64,000 nucleotides of DNA from assembly GCA_963970005.1 (NCBI GenBank), contig CAXAMN010022884.1:391289-455288 (forward strand), written 5' to 3'. The position numbers were made by a program, and so were the translations under genes. This DNA comes from Durusdinium trenchii. Its lineage: Eukaryota > Sar > Dinophyceae > Suessiales > Symbiodiniaceae. The notes under the pieces were generated by a model. That model had not been told where the DNA came from and did not search any database. It worked only from the letters and a program-made list of their open reading frames with translations. This document shows, one piece after another, positions 38,911 through 49,586 of the stretch. The first letter of the stretch is position 1. Each line of letters begins with the position of its first letter.

Positions 38911-39028
38911 GCCTGCGCAGAATATGCCACGACCACAAGAAGCAAAGAAGGAAAAGGCAGATGGAGGCGGAGAATTCGACCCACCCCCGCGGCCAGGAGC
39001 GCACCCAAAGAAATGCCCTGTTCAGTAA
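38900..39028 (+). pseudogene. ORF3 C-terminal fragment
   Basis: The frame ends DPPPRPGAHPKKCPVQ then stop. The intact ORF3 at 60896-62356 ends HLPPPRAFAHPKKCPVQ then stop. About 200 bp downstream, in the same direction, lies an ORF4 paralog, the same order and spacing as at 60.9-60.7 kb. It is a truncated piece on the plus strand. Confidence 0.7.
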
Positions 39029-39232
39029 GGACTGAGGCAACCGTTGCTACTGCCATTCTTTTTCCGATAGGCACAGGACTAAGGACAAGCACAGGCAGGT
39101 TGCCATTGTGTCATGAGAAAATAGATGCGTGACGTGTACACAGCAAGGTGCCATGTGGCTAGTGGACTGTAGCATTGGCTCAACTGTCAGCTTTCTTTGG
39201 GGTGGAATCGTGGAATCGCAATTGCGATACGC

Positions 39233-40109
39233 ATGTCGTCTCTGCCGCCCTGGGCCACAGGCCAAGTGCCGGAACCTGTCCAGCTCGACTGTGGCAATCA
39301 AATAGATGTAACACCCTATGTTCGGTTTGAGACAGGATTCAACGATATCGATTATGGAGTACTGGATGTGGAAGTTTCCTTCCAGCAGGAGGGTCACCCA
39401 GTCAACATGTACCTGTTGCACTATTTCGCGCTCACTGAACGCTACGACAAAAATGGCACCCCGGTTGACGGGTGGCTGGATCAATTCGACTTCCCCCCTG
39501 CCTTGTTAAAGCTGGTTGTGCTTTATCAGGGTCGCACGATCAATCTTTTCATGCAGCAATGCCTTGCCATTAACGACAAGGGAGTCAGTGTTTACGGGCC
39601 CAACAAAGGACTGCGTCGGCGTCTCATTTACCACGTGATCTATCACGAGAGGCCGCTCCTCGATGCCTGGGAGACTACGGTAGCCAGCCTGACCAGAGAG
39701 CCACTGGGAAGCCCGCACACTACGTGGTACTGGGCGCGCCCGCAGGGAATCAACCCGCGGCAGGCTGGGTGTCCTTCGGGACCGCTCAAGACAGGTTTTT
39801 GATTTCCCGCCTGCTGCCACTGGATCCCAAGATCCGGGGCAAGTGCATCCGGCCCCTCCTGCGGCACCTGCCTACAGGCAAATGGCTAGAGAACACCACC
39901 GGGTTGATACAGCCATGTTTCAGCGGGTGCAGGGTATGATTGCTTCTTTGCAGGCACTCGACCCTCTGCTCCCCCATGTTCCGGCAGAGGTCCAGCAGGT
40001 GATGCCAGAGTCTGCTGGCAACCTGCATGCTGAGCTTAATGGACTCTTGTTCACGGCCTTTCTTTTTGCTAGTATACATCCAAACGCGGACGACTATGAT
40101 GTGGGTTGA
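39233..40109 (+). pseudogene. ORF4, left copy with two frame changes
   Basis: It starts at ATG 39233 (MSSLPPWATGQVPEP) and is paralogous to 59883-60704. Shared segments are DIDYGVLDVEVSF, YLLHYF, FDFPPALLKL, QQCLAINDKG and, in the third frame, AMFQRVQGMIASLQALDPLL with SIHPNADDYD near the C-terminus. Frame changes fall near 39765 and between about 39800 and 39850. The C-terminal region is helical and the N-terminal region looks beta-rich; no known domain is recognised. Its conserved place between ORF3 and the DND gene marks it as part of the element. Confidence 0.65.
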
Positions 40110-40721
40110 GCGGCGCCGGTATTGAAAAGGGTTCAATAGTATAATGATTCCCAACAGTGAGGGTGAATTTCACTTTGCTCCTCCGTGTAACATGACAGCG
40201 CAAGTTCCATCCGGGTCCTTTGTGTAGCATAACGCCCTCTGAACCCGTTAATGCAGGATAGGAAGCATGGAATTAAGCCAGACACATGGTTTACGTTACT
40301 ACACAAGCATACTTGGTAGGTTGTGCTGCTATCCATGTCGCACACAACGCCGGGCACGTCACGAGGCGTTATAGACTCGGTTGGTTGCGCTCAAGTTTTG
40401 CATATTCTTCCTGCAATTTGGACATATGGGGTCGTCGTTGTCTATGTGCACTTTTGCTGCAGCTCCTTTGGCTCACAGCCAACACCACTTCTCTCACAGC
40501 CGTTGCATGTTTGTGCATGTCTTTGCAGTAAACGTGCAGTCCACCCAAGTGGAGGGCACCTAGAGACGTGATACACTTTGGTTGCACCTGCAGCAATCAT
40601 CGAAGCTGCTACTTTCGGTCATTGCCCTGCACAAGCAACGGCTTGCACCCAACCCAAGTTGGGGGCTCGCCTTCTAGCGCAGTCAGTCGGTGTCTGTCGG
40701 TGTCTGGTGCCTTCACCCATC

Positions 40722-40915
40722 ATGTCTAGGCAGGACCCCTTGTCCTATGATCCCTGGGCAGTCAGTAGTGAAGACGATGGAGCTGACATGCAGGACAACG
40801 AGCTTGACCTCACGGACTGTTTTGCAGATGCAAGTGCGCCACCTACGCCTTATATCCAGTCTGGCACTGGATGGATCACGCACGCCAAAGCACACATGTT
40901 CATCCATGGATGCAA
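40722..40915 (+). pseudogene. N-terminal fragment of the DND-motif protein
   Basis: From ATG 40722 the frame reads MSRQDPLSYDPWAVSSEDDG, then ELDLTDCFADA and GWITHAKAHMF. It aligns with the start of the 59588 gene (MSHDPWMEDSNSLDLTDGLE, EWLTADGQASF). Similarity stops near 40915, although the frame stays open to 41657 through unrelated sequence. It follows the ORF4 copy on the same strand, preserving element order. Confidence 0.6.
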
Positions 40916-41044
40916 AAGGCCTGCCAATGAGGTGCACGCGCAAACATATGGAGCACTCAGTGCACCCAATAGAGTCGAGACATACCTGGGAATGCTTGGC
41001 CTCTCCATCAGGTGCCACGTGCTATGTCGTTGCGCAGTGTGGAA

Positions 41045-41180
41045 ATGCCTAGTGGCCATGCGCTCTTTCCCTTTGCAGACTCACCGCACATCACACAGGA
41101 AGGTTTCATCATACATGGATCAAATCCGGAAACCAGGGCGAAAGTGTACCGCCTGCTGCTGCACAGAGAAATTATTAGCA
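41045..41180 (+). pseudogene. ORF3 internal fragment
   Basis: The frame SGHALFPFADSPHITQEGF, then HGSNPETRAKVYRLLLHRE, matches ORF3 (SGQVLFPFEDSPHITHDGV, HGRCAPQRATVYRILQQAE). It is wedged between the DND N-terminal fragment and an inverted helicase fragment, so this locus is a mosaic. Confidence 0.65.
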
Positions 41181-41267
41181 ACCCCCAGGAAGGCTGCCCA
41201 GGAGGTCCTCAACCACTTAGACTGGATACAGGAGGCCGGCACTCCGATACGAGTCTTTCCATTCAAT

Positions 41268-41945
41268 TCACTCCAATATCTCGAACGCAAACCGGCGCGA
41301 TTGGGCTTGGTGATATTCGACAAGGCAGACCGGGATAGGTCCACTCCACAGTGGCTGGGGTTCCATAGCAGCGAGGAAGGCAGTTGCGGACTCGGAAACC
41401 ATTCTCCGACTACTCGAGAAGCTACCTTCTACGAATACGCCTACCGGCTCTTGGTCATTGGTGTACAGTGTGCAAGTGCCATGCAGCAGGGCCGAAATGA
41501 CTTGGGAGATGCCTGTGGTTCCGTTCATGTTGACTGGGCAAACAGATACTGTGAGGTCAGTAGCTCTGCTATATGCAACGTTGGCGCGAGTGTAGCATTC
41601 ATGATCAAAGTCGGTGCTACGAGAGTTGCCACTAAGGAAATTGGATTTACCATGTAGCACCACGCAATGTTTAGCTGTCGCTCCAGCAACTTTCACCGCA
41701 GTTTCTGCATTGGCTCGCCGACCCGACTGCTGGAAAAAACTCTGCAAGCGCTGTGCACTGGACGAGCGGGTGGTGAGGACGAGGATGCTATCGTTTCCCC
41801 CTTCGTGCATTGGAAGCCATCTTTCAATTTGTCGGTATGCAGCTGTGGTCGCCTCTGGCGGCGGTGCTGCTCGTGCTTCTGGACGCGGGTCATCATGTAC
41901 CCAATTTACAAACCGAAAGCCGGTGGCTAGCTGGCCTTCCTCTCT
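41268..41945 (-). pseudogene. SF1 helicase fragment
   Basis: About 226 codons match residues of about 830-1045 of the 1797-aa helicase: ATGFRFVNWVH, then the strongly conserved ETAVKVAGATAKHCVVLHG (motif V region) and TRANVAYSRATDLTVSVCP (motif VI), and ISALLHG. The frame is open throughout. Walker A and B parts are absent, so the copy cannot be an active ATPase. It ends abruptly against an LRR fragment at 41945. Confidence 0.8.
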
Positions 41946-42165
41946 GATAGAACTGCAAACTGCTCACCCTTGTGGACATCTCCAGCGCTGCGATAGACAC
42001 CCTCCACATGCACACCTTCTCGCAATGTCATAGCTTGGACACAGTCAAACTGCCATCCTGCTTGCGCGAGATTCGAGCAGAGGTATTCGTGCACACTGCT
42101 CGCAACTGCAACAACTTCGGTTGGCCAAAACCGTGAGGCGCATTGGGCGAGACGCCCTTCACATT
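41945..42165 (+). pseudogene. LRR_5 fragment
   Basis: It reads LLTLVDISSAAIDTLHMHTF, CHSLDTVKLPSCLREIRAEV, then after a frame change HCSQLQQLRLAKTVRRIGRD. This is nearly identical to part of LRR-A on the opposite strand and supplies the intact reading (AAAACC) at the LRR-A frameshift. Similarity ends near 42165. Confidence 0.7.
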
Positions 42166-42448
42166 GGACCCAGGTCGTAGCTTACCACTGCTTGTCGGTC
42201 CTTTGTGGTGGAAAGGGTACCGCCCAGGGTGCGCCCCAAGAGGGAGCCCAAAGGTACCAAGCGCGTAAATGGAGAGGAACCTGTGCAGAAGAAAATGCCT
42301 TTGCTACTTGCCCAGCGATGCCCACCGTGGTTGCATATGATTCCTGACACAGGGTGTCTCGATTAGCGTAGGCACGCCTCTCCAACTGTTCGAGTGTGAA
42401 CCAAGTTCCGGCAAGCAGAGAGAGTTGCCACTTTCGTCTTCGTCAACT

Positions 42449-42690
42449 TTTTTTTGCGCGAGTGGAGGCGCTGTGTGTGCAGGTTGTGCACAAGTCACCT
42501 TAGTCGAGTGAATATAGAGCTACCAGCCAGGTTGCGACCCAACAGAGAAAGGAAGAAACACAAACAAGCCCCCGAACACACAAAACCCACCAAACACCCA
42601 AAAACCACCGGAAAGGGAGCAACCTGTAGAGTAACTCGAAGTGCCATGAAGGCATGAAGAGAGGTGAAACAGGGGCAGTGAATTCAGCAA
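42449..42690 (-). mobile_element. SINE-like retroposon, copy D (diverged)
   Basis: It shows the same architecture as copy A (GTGAATTC-like start, GT-rich centre, poly-A end after a CGC-rich 3' end). It has more substitutions, including GCGCGAGTGGAGGCGCTGTG for the conserved CACGAGTGCGGACGCC block, both read on the plus strand. Confidence 0.45.
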
Positions 42691-43300
42691 AGCACTCAGA
42701 AGTTCTTGTCCATTGACGAACTGGCAAACGAGTGAGCAAGAGCAGGCACATCAATGCAAGATTTGCTGCCCACAGAAGTAAACATCAAACTTCTGCGGTT
42801 GGTTTATTGCAAGGATCTTGCTTGGACAGGCTTTGCATCAGAGCACGAAAGAGTCCCATGACCGACATCAATGTGCGCTTACATGCATGGTCCACAAGAT
42901 TTCATCTTGGACTCGTTTTAAGTCAGATAGCCTGCTTGACGGCTGGCAGCCACGAGCCTCGTGCAAGCCAAAGAGTGACTACCTGGGAAGACCACAGTCC
43001 CCATGCTCGGAATGTCCAACATACCGATAGTGAAGACCGTGTAATGCCACTGGCGAGCTTTCAAAAAGAGGCAAAGGGAGTTGCTACTCCCGTACCTCCC
43101 CCCGAGGGGGAGGCATCAAAGGCAGCACGTCAAACACTCCACTCCAGAAACGGCTCATCACCGAGAGCAAAGCAAGACATGCTGCATGGACGGCGAATGA
43201 AGGCGGGGGAAAGGCAAAATCCTTTGAAGTGTGCTGCAAAATTGTCGCAATTGGAAATCTGACTACATCTTTCAAACGCGGCCAGGTATGATGAGGCCGA
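42691..43300. other. No gene; possible diverged copy of the 46-47 kb duplicated block
   Basis: Scattered similarity to the B/C blocks is seen (for example a CCCCCCGAGGGGGAGG-type word at about 43.1 kb, compared with CCCCCCCCGAAG at 46.5 and 47.46 kb). No reading frame carries a motif. Confidence 0.3.
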
Positions 43301-43500
43301 TACATGCAGGGCCCCGTGAACTACTCGAAAATAGGTGAGACAGAGTGAAACGCCGTTTTCCTAATTCTGTACACTGTACCCATCCAGAACCACTACGCGG
43401 GTAGCAGCCTGGGCGCTGTCTAGCTACTCAGGCCAACGAAAGCGAAGAGCAAAACGAAATTGATTGGCACTCTTAGGACCAACACACGGGCGCTAGTCTA
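43300..43500 (-). repeat. 3' flank repeat of LRR genes, copy 2
   Basis: This is the counterpart of 36285-36490, downstream of LRR-B. Confidence 0.6.
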
Positions 43501-43740
43501 AGAGGCTAGCAAGCAAGTGTTGACGTATATTTGTGGCCGTGTGTGGCAATTGGTCCTATTACGCTCCAGGTCCTAGTTATCAGCACTTTCTCGAAGGTAC
43601 TCCTGGGTGTTTCTTTGGTGGGCAACTTGCTCGTTTGGATACTCAGCGAGGATGGCCTCTGACGTAGGCAGGGCCAGCACACGGGCGCCAGCAGAAAGGC
43701 ATGGCAGTAGTAGCGTTACCACATGTAGCTCCGTGTACCC

Positions 43741-44931
43741 CTAGTTGAGGACTCCGAGAGAGTCGTCGGCCCATTGATCCTCGTCTTTTGGATTGCGTGG
43801 TATCCATCGAACCCACTTTGGCATATCAAGATTATCGCACCGCAGAAAGGCATTGGCACGAGAGTATGTGCCTCGCCAAGTCATTCGTTTGCCAGTTCTT
43901 TGGAATTGATTGAGCTGCGTGCATCCTGCAAAGGCCCGCCTCGCAATATAGAGCAGGGTGGGTGGCACGCTGACTTCCGTCAAGGAGACACACTTGAGGA
44001 AGGCTTCCTGCTGGATCTTTCGCAGTTTGTTTGGAAGCTTTAGGATTTGCAAGTGCTGACAATGTGCAAAGGCACAGTTCATAATTTCTGTGATCTCTGT
44101 TCGCGAGAGATCTGAAGGCAAGGTTAATGAGGTTAGGCCAGCTTCCAGGAAGCAGCACTCCGGCAAGACCCGCATCACGCTGTTAGAGTTGTACTCCGAC
44201 AGCTCTAGATCAAGTTGTCGCAATGCTGTACATTTGTGAAAGGCACGGGGCCTTAGCTCTGCCTGTGGAGCAAGCTGATTGGTGGTGTCGTTCCTGATTC
44301 CGACTTGCAACAGGGAACAGCATTCTGCAAAGACCTGTGTCCCAAACTCCTTACAACCTGGGGCAAGGACCCTGCGCAGTGCATAGCAGCGGCAGAAGGC
44401 TCGCGTTTGCAGGCTGGTGACTGTGCTGGCTAGATGCACGATTTTGAGGTGTTGACAATGGTGCCACGAACACTCCCCTATGATACGATAGCCTGCATCC
44501 ACCTGCATATGCCGGACCTTCCCCGCATGCGAAAAGGCATGCGGGAAAACTCTATCGATATAGTAGAACGGAACTCGCAGGGCTTTGACTTCGCCTTGCA
44601 TTTGTCCCTTATGTTCAGCTTCGACTAAACAAGGGCTCACGACGACAGTAAAGCAATTACAGTCTCGCAAGGTGTGCCAGATCGGATCGACCAGCTTCTG
44701 TTGCGAGTTGCAGCAGATAAAGTCCAACTCGCACCCGAAGGTGCTACTTTCACCTATTTCGGTAAGTTGCTCCAAAACTGCGCTTTCGAATTCCTGGAGG
44801 CGGTCGAATTCTTGAAGTTCGATAGTCAGTTGGGCTTCCTCTCCCGCCAGCGTGGTCAAGATCAGATGTATGACCATTGACCTTTCCTCACTCCATTGCG
44901 AGCTAGACACTGAAATGTGATCACTGAGCAT
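43741..44931 (-). CDS. LRR_5/BspA-like protein (LRR-B), intact, 396 aa
   Basis: It starts at the first in-frame ATG, 44931 (MLSDHISVSS). Residues of about 20-105 form the family's N-terminal domain (MVIHLILTTLAGEEAQLTIE ... FGCELDFICC ... TVVVSPCLV), which resembles a small beta-grasp/ubiquitin-like fold; this is inference. Residues of about 115-365 are LRR_5 units of the form C-x2-L-x2-[VI]-x-LP-x2-[LV]-x2-[LI]-x3-AF-x2-C. The C-terminal cap TWRGTYSRANAF with MPKWVRWIP is shared with the other copies. No signal peptide or membrane helix is seen. The gene is the leftmost of four LRR loci in a row on the minus strand, downstream of the helicase. Binding partner unknown. Confidence 0.8.
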   Translation of the reverse strand: MLSDHISVSSSQWSEERSMVIHLILTTLAGEEAQLTIELQEFDRLQEFESAVLEQLTEIGESSTFGCELDFICCNSQQKLVDPIWHTLRDCNCFTVVVSPCLVEAEHKGQMQGEVKALRVPFYYIDRVFPHAFSHAGKVRHMQVDAGYRIIGECSWHHCQHLKIVHLASTVTSLQTRAFCRCYALRRVLAPGCKEFGTQVFAECCSLLQVGIRNDTTNQLAPQAELRPRAFHKCTALRQLDLELSEYNSNSVMRVLPECCFLEAGLTSLTLPSDLSRTEITEIMNCAFAHCQHLQILKLPNKLRKIQQEAFLKCVSLTEVSVPPTLLYIARRAFAGCTQLNQFQRTGKRMTWRGTYSRANAFLRCDNLDMPKWVRWIPRNPKDEDQWADDSLGVLN

Positions 44932-45206
44932 GGCCGAACATCCACTGACCAACACTGTGTCCCCGTCTTCGAGCCTAAAGGTTTTGCGGCAGGCCGCAGT
45001 CGTTCTTGTTTCACAATTCCTTGACTGTTGCTACTAGTAGCTGTCACTATTTACCAGATTGGGGAAAGACAACTGCACGGGCAGCCATCTGGATGTTTTC
45101 TCCTAGCATTGCCGCGCTGTGTCTTCTTCTTGACACTCCCAATGTGGGTGTTTTTGGGTGTGTTGACTACCCCGTACCGATAAATAGCAGATTCCTCCGG
45201 GGACGG

Positions 45207-45925
45207 TTATAGTGCCTGACACCCTTCGAAGGCATTGGCTGCTACTTGTAGACGGCGTCTGTCGGCCTCGAGGCATACTAGTTTGCTACACCCTGCAAAA
45301 GCTCTGTGTCCAATGCTGTGAAGCTGCCGTGGAAGCGCTACTGTACACACCAAAATACAGGCTTCAAACGCCTCAGCACGAATCTCGGTGAGGTGCTTTG
45401 GTAAGATTACCTGTGTCAAAGATCGGCAATTAGAGAATACTTGCACATTTATGATGCCCACTTGTGTATGTGACAGGTCAATCGCAGTCAGTTGCTGACA
45501 TTGTGCAAAGGCCTTGTGCCCGATGAACTCGGTTGAGTGCGTGATGTTTATCATTTGGACGCCGGCCGAATAGAAGCACCCCGTTGGCAAACCTTCTGGG
45601 GGGGACGTTGCAGCCCGCACATCAGTGATGGCTTTGGTCCGTGGGAGACCTATTTGCTTAAGTTTTTCACAGCCTTCAAACGCATAGGGGGAAATGGTAG
45701 CACCCCTGACTAGTCGGCAGGAGTTTCCTGTGAGTACCCCTACCTTTTGTGCCATTTGAAGCATGCATTGAAACGTGCAAGCCCCCAGTACTGCTGAAAC
45801 AGTGAAACTCCGCCATCCTATCTGCTTCGTGCTGCACAGGCTGCACAATCTGCACTAAGTTCCTCTCCAGGTCGTACTTTTCCCGGTTTTGTGGAAAATG
45901 CGAAGTTGCGTGCAGCCCGCAAAGT
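45207..45925 (-). pseudogene. LRR_5 protein remnants (LRR-C), interrupted by a retroposon
   Basis: The main frame (45207-45848) holds four to five LRR_5 units (AFEGCEKLKQIGLP, AFAQCQQLTAIDLSHTQV, AEAFEACILVCTVALPRQ, HRAFAGCSKLVCLE) but lacks the N-terminal domain and C-terminal cap. A separate bit at 45855-45925 reads FAGCTQLRIFHKTGKSTTWR, a piece of the C-terminal cap of another LRR copy. That bit runs straight into the A tail of SINE-like copy B, which suggests the retroposon landed inside an LRR coding sequence. Confidence 0.65.
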
Positions 45926-45926
45926 T

Positions 45927-46189
45927 TTTTCCACGAGTGCGGACGCCGTGTGGGCGGAGTGCCCAGGTCATCATTGAAGGGGAAGGAAACACAACATGAT
46001 GAGGGGGAAAAGAACACAGGCAACCCCAAAACAAGCAAAACCCACCAAACCAAACAAACCCCCAAAACCAAAAAGCCACCACGGCAAGAAGCCGATTCCC
46101 CCTCATCAAAACGTGTTTCCTCTGTACTAGGGTGAGACAAATGCAAAATGGCAAAGCTGGCTGCTAACTAACTATGGGCCTGAATTCAC
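45927..46189 (-). mobile_element. SINE-like retroposon, copy B
   Basis: It has the same start, centre and 3' end as copies A and C. On the minus strand it ends CCGCACTCGTGGAAAAAA and then enters LRR codons (FAGC). It is also the leading part of a duplicated block of about 930 bp. Confidence 0.6.
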
Positions 46190-46890
46190 TCCGAAAGTCG
46201 GTTGGCATGGTCAGCACAGGAGGGAGTGAAGCGGGGCATGTCAAAGGGGCCTCGCCCCTCCCACAAAACAGTGACCAAGAGGGCCACTGCTTCGAGCGGC
46301 GAAAGTGTGATCGGATGCTTTGCAAGAGCTGCATTGTTTGTTGCCAGCAAGTCTGATCCTTGCCCAGGGGAATCAGTTGTTGCTCTGCTTAACAAGCCGT
46401 GGAAAAGGCCCATCTCGTGGCACAACCCTTCCAATTGATTGCACAAAAGAGACGAGAGACATGTCGATTGTCAGACAGTGGAGGCAGAGCCAACGAAAGG
46501 GGTTTGCTGACGAAAGTGATGCCATCCCCCCCCGAAGAGAGGTCACCTTTGCACCCCTAAGCAGTCAAAGTGCCAATGCAGTACTCTCTGTTCCAAAAAG
46601 AGAGAGAGCGATACTAAGATGCGAAAGTCTCCTGTTGTGTGCAAGGCCCGGGTGAAACCAGTGAAACGTGGACCTATCCTAGCATGGTACTTGTGCCCCT
46701 TTGTACAGCAAAGGTAATGGTTTGGCCGCTGCAAGAAGAACTAAGGTTCCCCCTGGCTACCTTCCATAACCTTTTTCTACCACCCGCCTCTGAGGAGCGA
46801 GAGCTAAGGCTCTCATTCCTACAGGCTCACTGTAATGTTGCTAAGACCGAAATAGTGGCTTCGCCGGAAAGTTCTTGAGCCTCACCACAT

Positions 46891-47113
46891 TTTTTTTCCA
46901 CGAGTACGGACGCCGTGTGGGCATGGTGCCCAGGTCATCGTTGAAGGGAGGGAAGAACAGTCTGATGGTGGAGAAAAGAACAAGGAGACCCAACACAACC
47001 CAAACCAAACAACCCAAAGCCCACAGGCCGAGTCTCCACCATCATGTAGTCTTTCCTCTGTGCTAGGTGAAACAGGTGAAACAAAAACGAATGTCTAGAA
47101 ATGGGCCTGAATT
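46891..47113 (-). mobile_element. SINE-like retroposon, copy C
   Basis: The third copy in the same orientation; on the minus strand it ends GGCGTCCGTACTCGTGG followed by eight A. It is shorter than A and B in the GT-rich middle. Confidence 0.6.
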
Positions 47114-47790
47114 CACGAACGAAAAGCATATCGGCGCAGGTCTGTGCTCTAGCAAAGTCACAAAAAGGCTTCAAAGGGACTTTACTTCACAATTGCAAGT
47201 GACCAGCGGCCACGCCACAGTGCGGCAAAATCATGGTCACGGTGCAGGTCAGGAGTATCGCAATGCTCCAACGTCGGCTGCATCCATGTCAAATGGAGTG
47301 GCGTAGCTATGCAGCATGCCGTGGAAAAGACCTTTCTTGTGGCACAACCCGTGCAACTGGTTGCACTTACAAGTCCAGTGGCATGTTACCAAGCGGTGAT
47401 CAATCAGTGGCGGCCATAGCAATCGACAAAAGCCTGCAGGTAATGGTGCGAAAGGGCACCCCCCCCGAAGGGAGGTCAGCTCAGCACCCTTTGGCACTCA
47501 AAGGTGCCAAATAACAAACAGAGGGGGGTGTCTTCTAGATCCATGAAGTGCTGCACCATTGCAAAAGGTGATCGGCTGCGTGCAAGGCCCGTGTGAAACA
47601 GGTGAAACTTTGGACAATCCTAGCATGGTATCTGTACCTCTTTGTACAAAATTGGAAATGTCAGACATCAACAAAGGGAACTAAGGTTCCCCTTGGGCAT
47701 CCTCCATTGCCACTCTCTACCACCCGCCTGTTAGGAACGAGGAGCTAAGGCTCTCATTCCTATTGGCTCACAGCATTGCGAATGGCGAGA

Positions 47791-48226
47791 AGAGGTTACT
47801 TAGTGCTTGCGCATCTTGCTTGCCGTACTCCGCAGTCGGTTAGCTTGTCCCCCATTCCAGCCACAAAGAAATTGCCGGCTCTGGCATGTCTGAACAGTTT
47901 TCTTCCCTGTGATCACTGGCATCTGTCGACAGCTCTCGGCACTGCCTGGACTAGACAGGTTATCCAGTTTGTTCAGGGACACTGGTCCTTTGCGATGTGC
48001 AGTTTTTTCCTTTGCTTGCTCCTAGCTCCAAAGTGCGGGCATATCGCCATGATACGCATGGGTGGAACCTCCTATGGAAGGGTACAATTGCGATGTTTCT
48101 CAGCTCCCCTATGGAATTTGTCCTGGTGTGACTTCTGGCCTACCCTGGACTCACGCTAAGGCGCGTGCCCAGACTCTTAACGAGTAACTGCGAGACCGCG
48201 CTTGCTGCGGCCAGAAAGGCTTGTTT
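47791..48226. other. No supportable gene
   Basis: A plus frame of 127 codons (47776-48159) is open but has no motif and no paralog in the window. The stretch separates the duplicated block from LRR-D. Confidence 0.4.
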
Positions 48227-49548
48227 TTATCCAAGACCAGGGGTATACCCCATGTCCGGGATCATATGCAGCCAGGGTGGCCATCGCATAGCAGGACAAA
48301 TGGCGAAAGCATTCTCTTCAGCATAGACTCCTCGCCATTTATGCCTTCCTGGCATCTTGGCAAGCCTACTAAAGACAGTGCAATCTAGGAAGGCCCTACT
48401 TCCAATGTACCTCAGTGAGGGCGGGATGGCAAGCTCAACTAGGGCTGCACAGTTCATGAAGGCTTTGACTCGGATTGTATGGAGAGTTGTCGGAAGGAGG
48501 ACTTCTCTGAGACTAGTGCAGTGCACAAAGGCGAATTCCGGAATTTCCTCAACATTGGTGTTGCAAAGGTCTACACTCTTAAGCAGTCGGCAACTGTCGC
48601 ATGCATGCGCTCCGATAGCTACAAAATGCTTTGCGAGAGCAAGTGCGGTGATTCCCGTAGAGCTAAGACAGCCCGGCGTTAACTCACCGGTCTAGCTTGC
48701 AGTACTGACCCTCGGGGGGATGGAAGCTCACTTAAGGTAAACTCAGCAAGGTTAATACACCCTTGAAAGAGGTATTGCCCAAACTTGGCTTCGCTATTGA
48801 ACATATTTGCAACCCCTTCCGATGCATACACCCATTGCAAGGAACGACATTCCGCAAAGGCTTTATACCCAAAATCTCGACAACCCGGAGCCAAGACGCT
48901 GTTTAGTAGTTTGCAGTCACGGAAGACGTTATCGGAAATGCCTACAACCGTGGCCGGCAGTTTGACGATGCGGAGCTGTCGGCAGTTTTGCCAAGCCTCT
49001 GCTCCAATGAGCCTGATGCCTGACTCTACACTGACGCGTCGCAGGCGTGGAACCCCTGCAAAGGCCCCTTCTGGGACAATTCCTTCTGGGTTCATGGGGA
49101 CATGAACTGCTAGCGGAATGTGATGGATAGGGCAATCCTCAAGTTGTTCTTGAGATGGCAGGATAACACTGCAGTTCCGAAAGACAATGGTGTATGCCAT
49201 GCCTTGCTGTAGCTTGTCCCAGATTGGGTCCTCTAGGTAATTCTGTGTGGCAGTTTGTAGAAAGTCAATGAAGCACCCAAATACTTCGAGATCAGTAACA
49301 GAAACGAGATAGTCCATGACCTGGTCTTCTAGATCCTCAAAGCGGTCGAACTTTGCAACACTCAGAGAGACCTGAAAAGTCTCTCCCGAAAGCGTAGTCA
49401 GCATCAGGGAGCATTCCATGACCGGCTCCTTTTCAGGGGGAGTGCTAATCATGGATGAATCATCAAGCTCCATGTGCGACAGGCTATTTGCAATGATTGT
49501 TTGAGCGAAAAGTGTCTGGGTCTGCTTGTGGGCTGTTCCCAAGGCCAT
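48227..49548 (-). CDS. LRR_5/BspA-like protein (LRR-D), one apparent frameshift
   Basis: ATG 49548 opens a frame with the N-terminal domain (LMLTTLSGETFQVSLS ... VFGCFIDFLQ ... YTIVFRNCSVIL) and LRR units (AWQNCRQLRIVKLPATVVG, AFAECRSLQWV). It stops at 48679. The neighbouring frame continues the solenoid without a gap: TPGCLSSTGITALALAKHFV, ACDSCRLLKSVDLCNTNVEE, VKAFMNCAALVELAIPPSLR, then the cap KWRGVYAEENAF and WPPWLHMIP, ending at 48227. One extra G in the CCGG at 48687-48690 would join them (LQARPGELTPGC). A canonical-looking GTGAGT at the break invites a false intron call, but no intron is needed. The intact protein would be about 440 aa. Confidence 0.75.
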
Positions 49549-49586
49549 GGATCCTGAAGACAGATGCTAAGGCACCCACCTAGAGT

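Larger units (their letters stand above)
45927..47790. repeat. Tandem duplication of about 900 bp (two units)
   Basis: Unit 1 (45927 to about 46885) and unit 2 (46891 to about 47790) match over their whole length in the same order: retroposon; 'gtggcacaacc(c/g)'; a 'tgatgccatccccccccg / gcacccccccc' word; 'tgtgcaaggcccg(g/t)gtgaaa'; 'cctagcatggta'; 'aactaaggttcccc'; 'ctaccacccgcctg'; and 'gagctaaggctctcattcct'. Identity is moderate and indels are frequent. No gene is evident inside. Confidence 0.75.

Noticed and set aside
40578-41657. 359-codon plus frame as one gene
   Set aside because: It fuses a DND-protein N-terminus with unrelated sequence; over 41.27-41.66 kb the true coding strand is minus (helicase fragment).
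48676-48690. Intron in LRR-D at the GTGAGT
   Set aside because: The solenoid continues directly in the next frame without missing residues; one base restores it, so no intron is needed.
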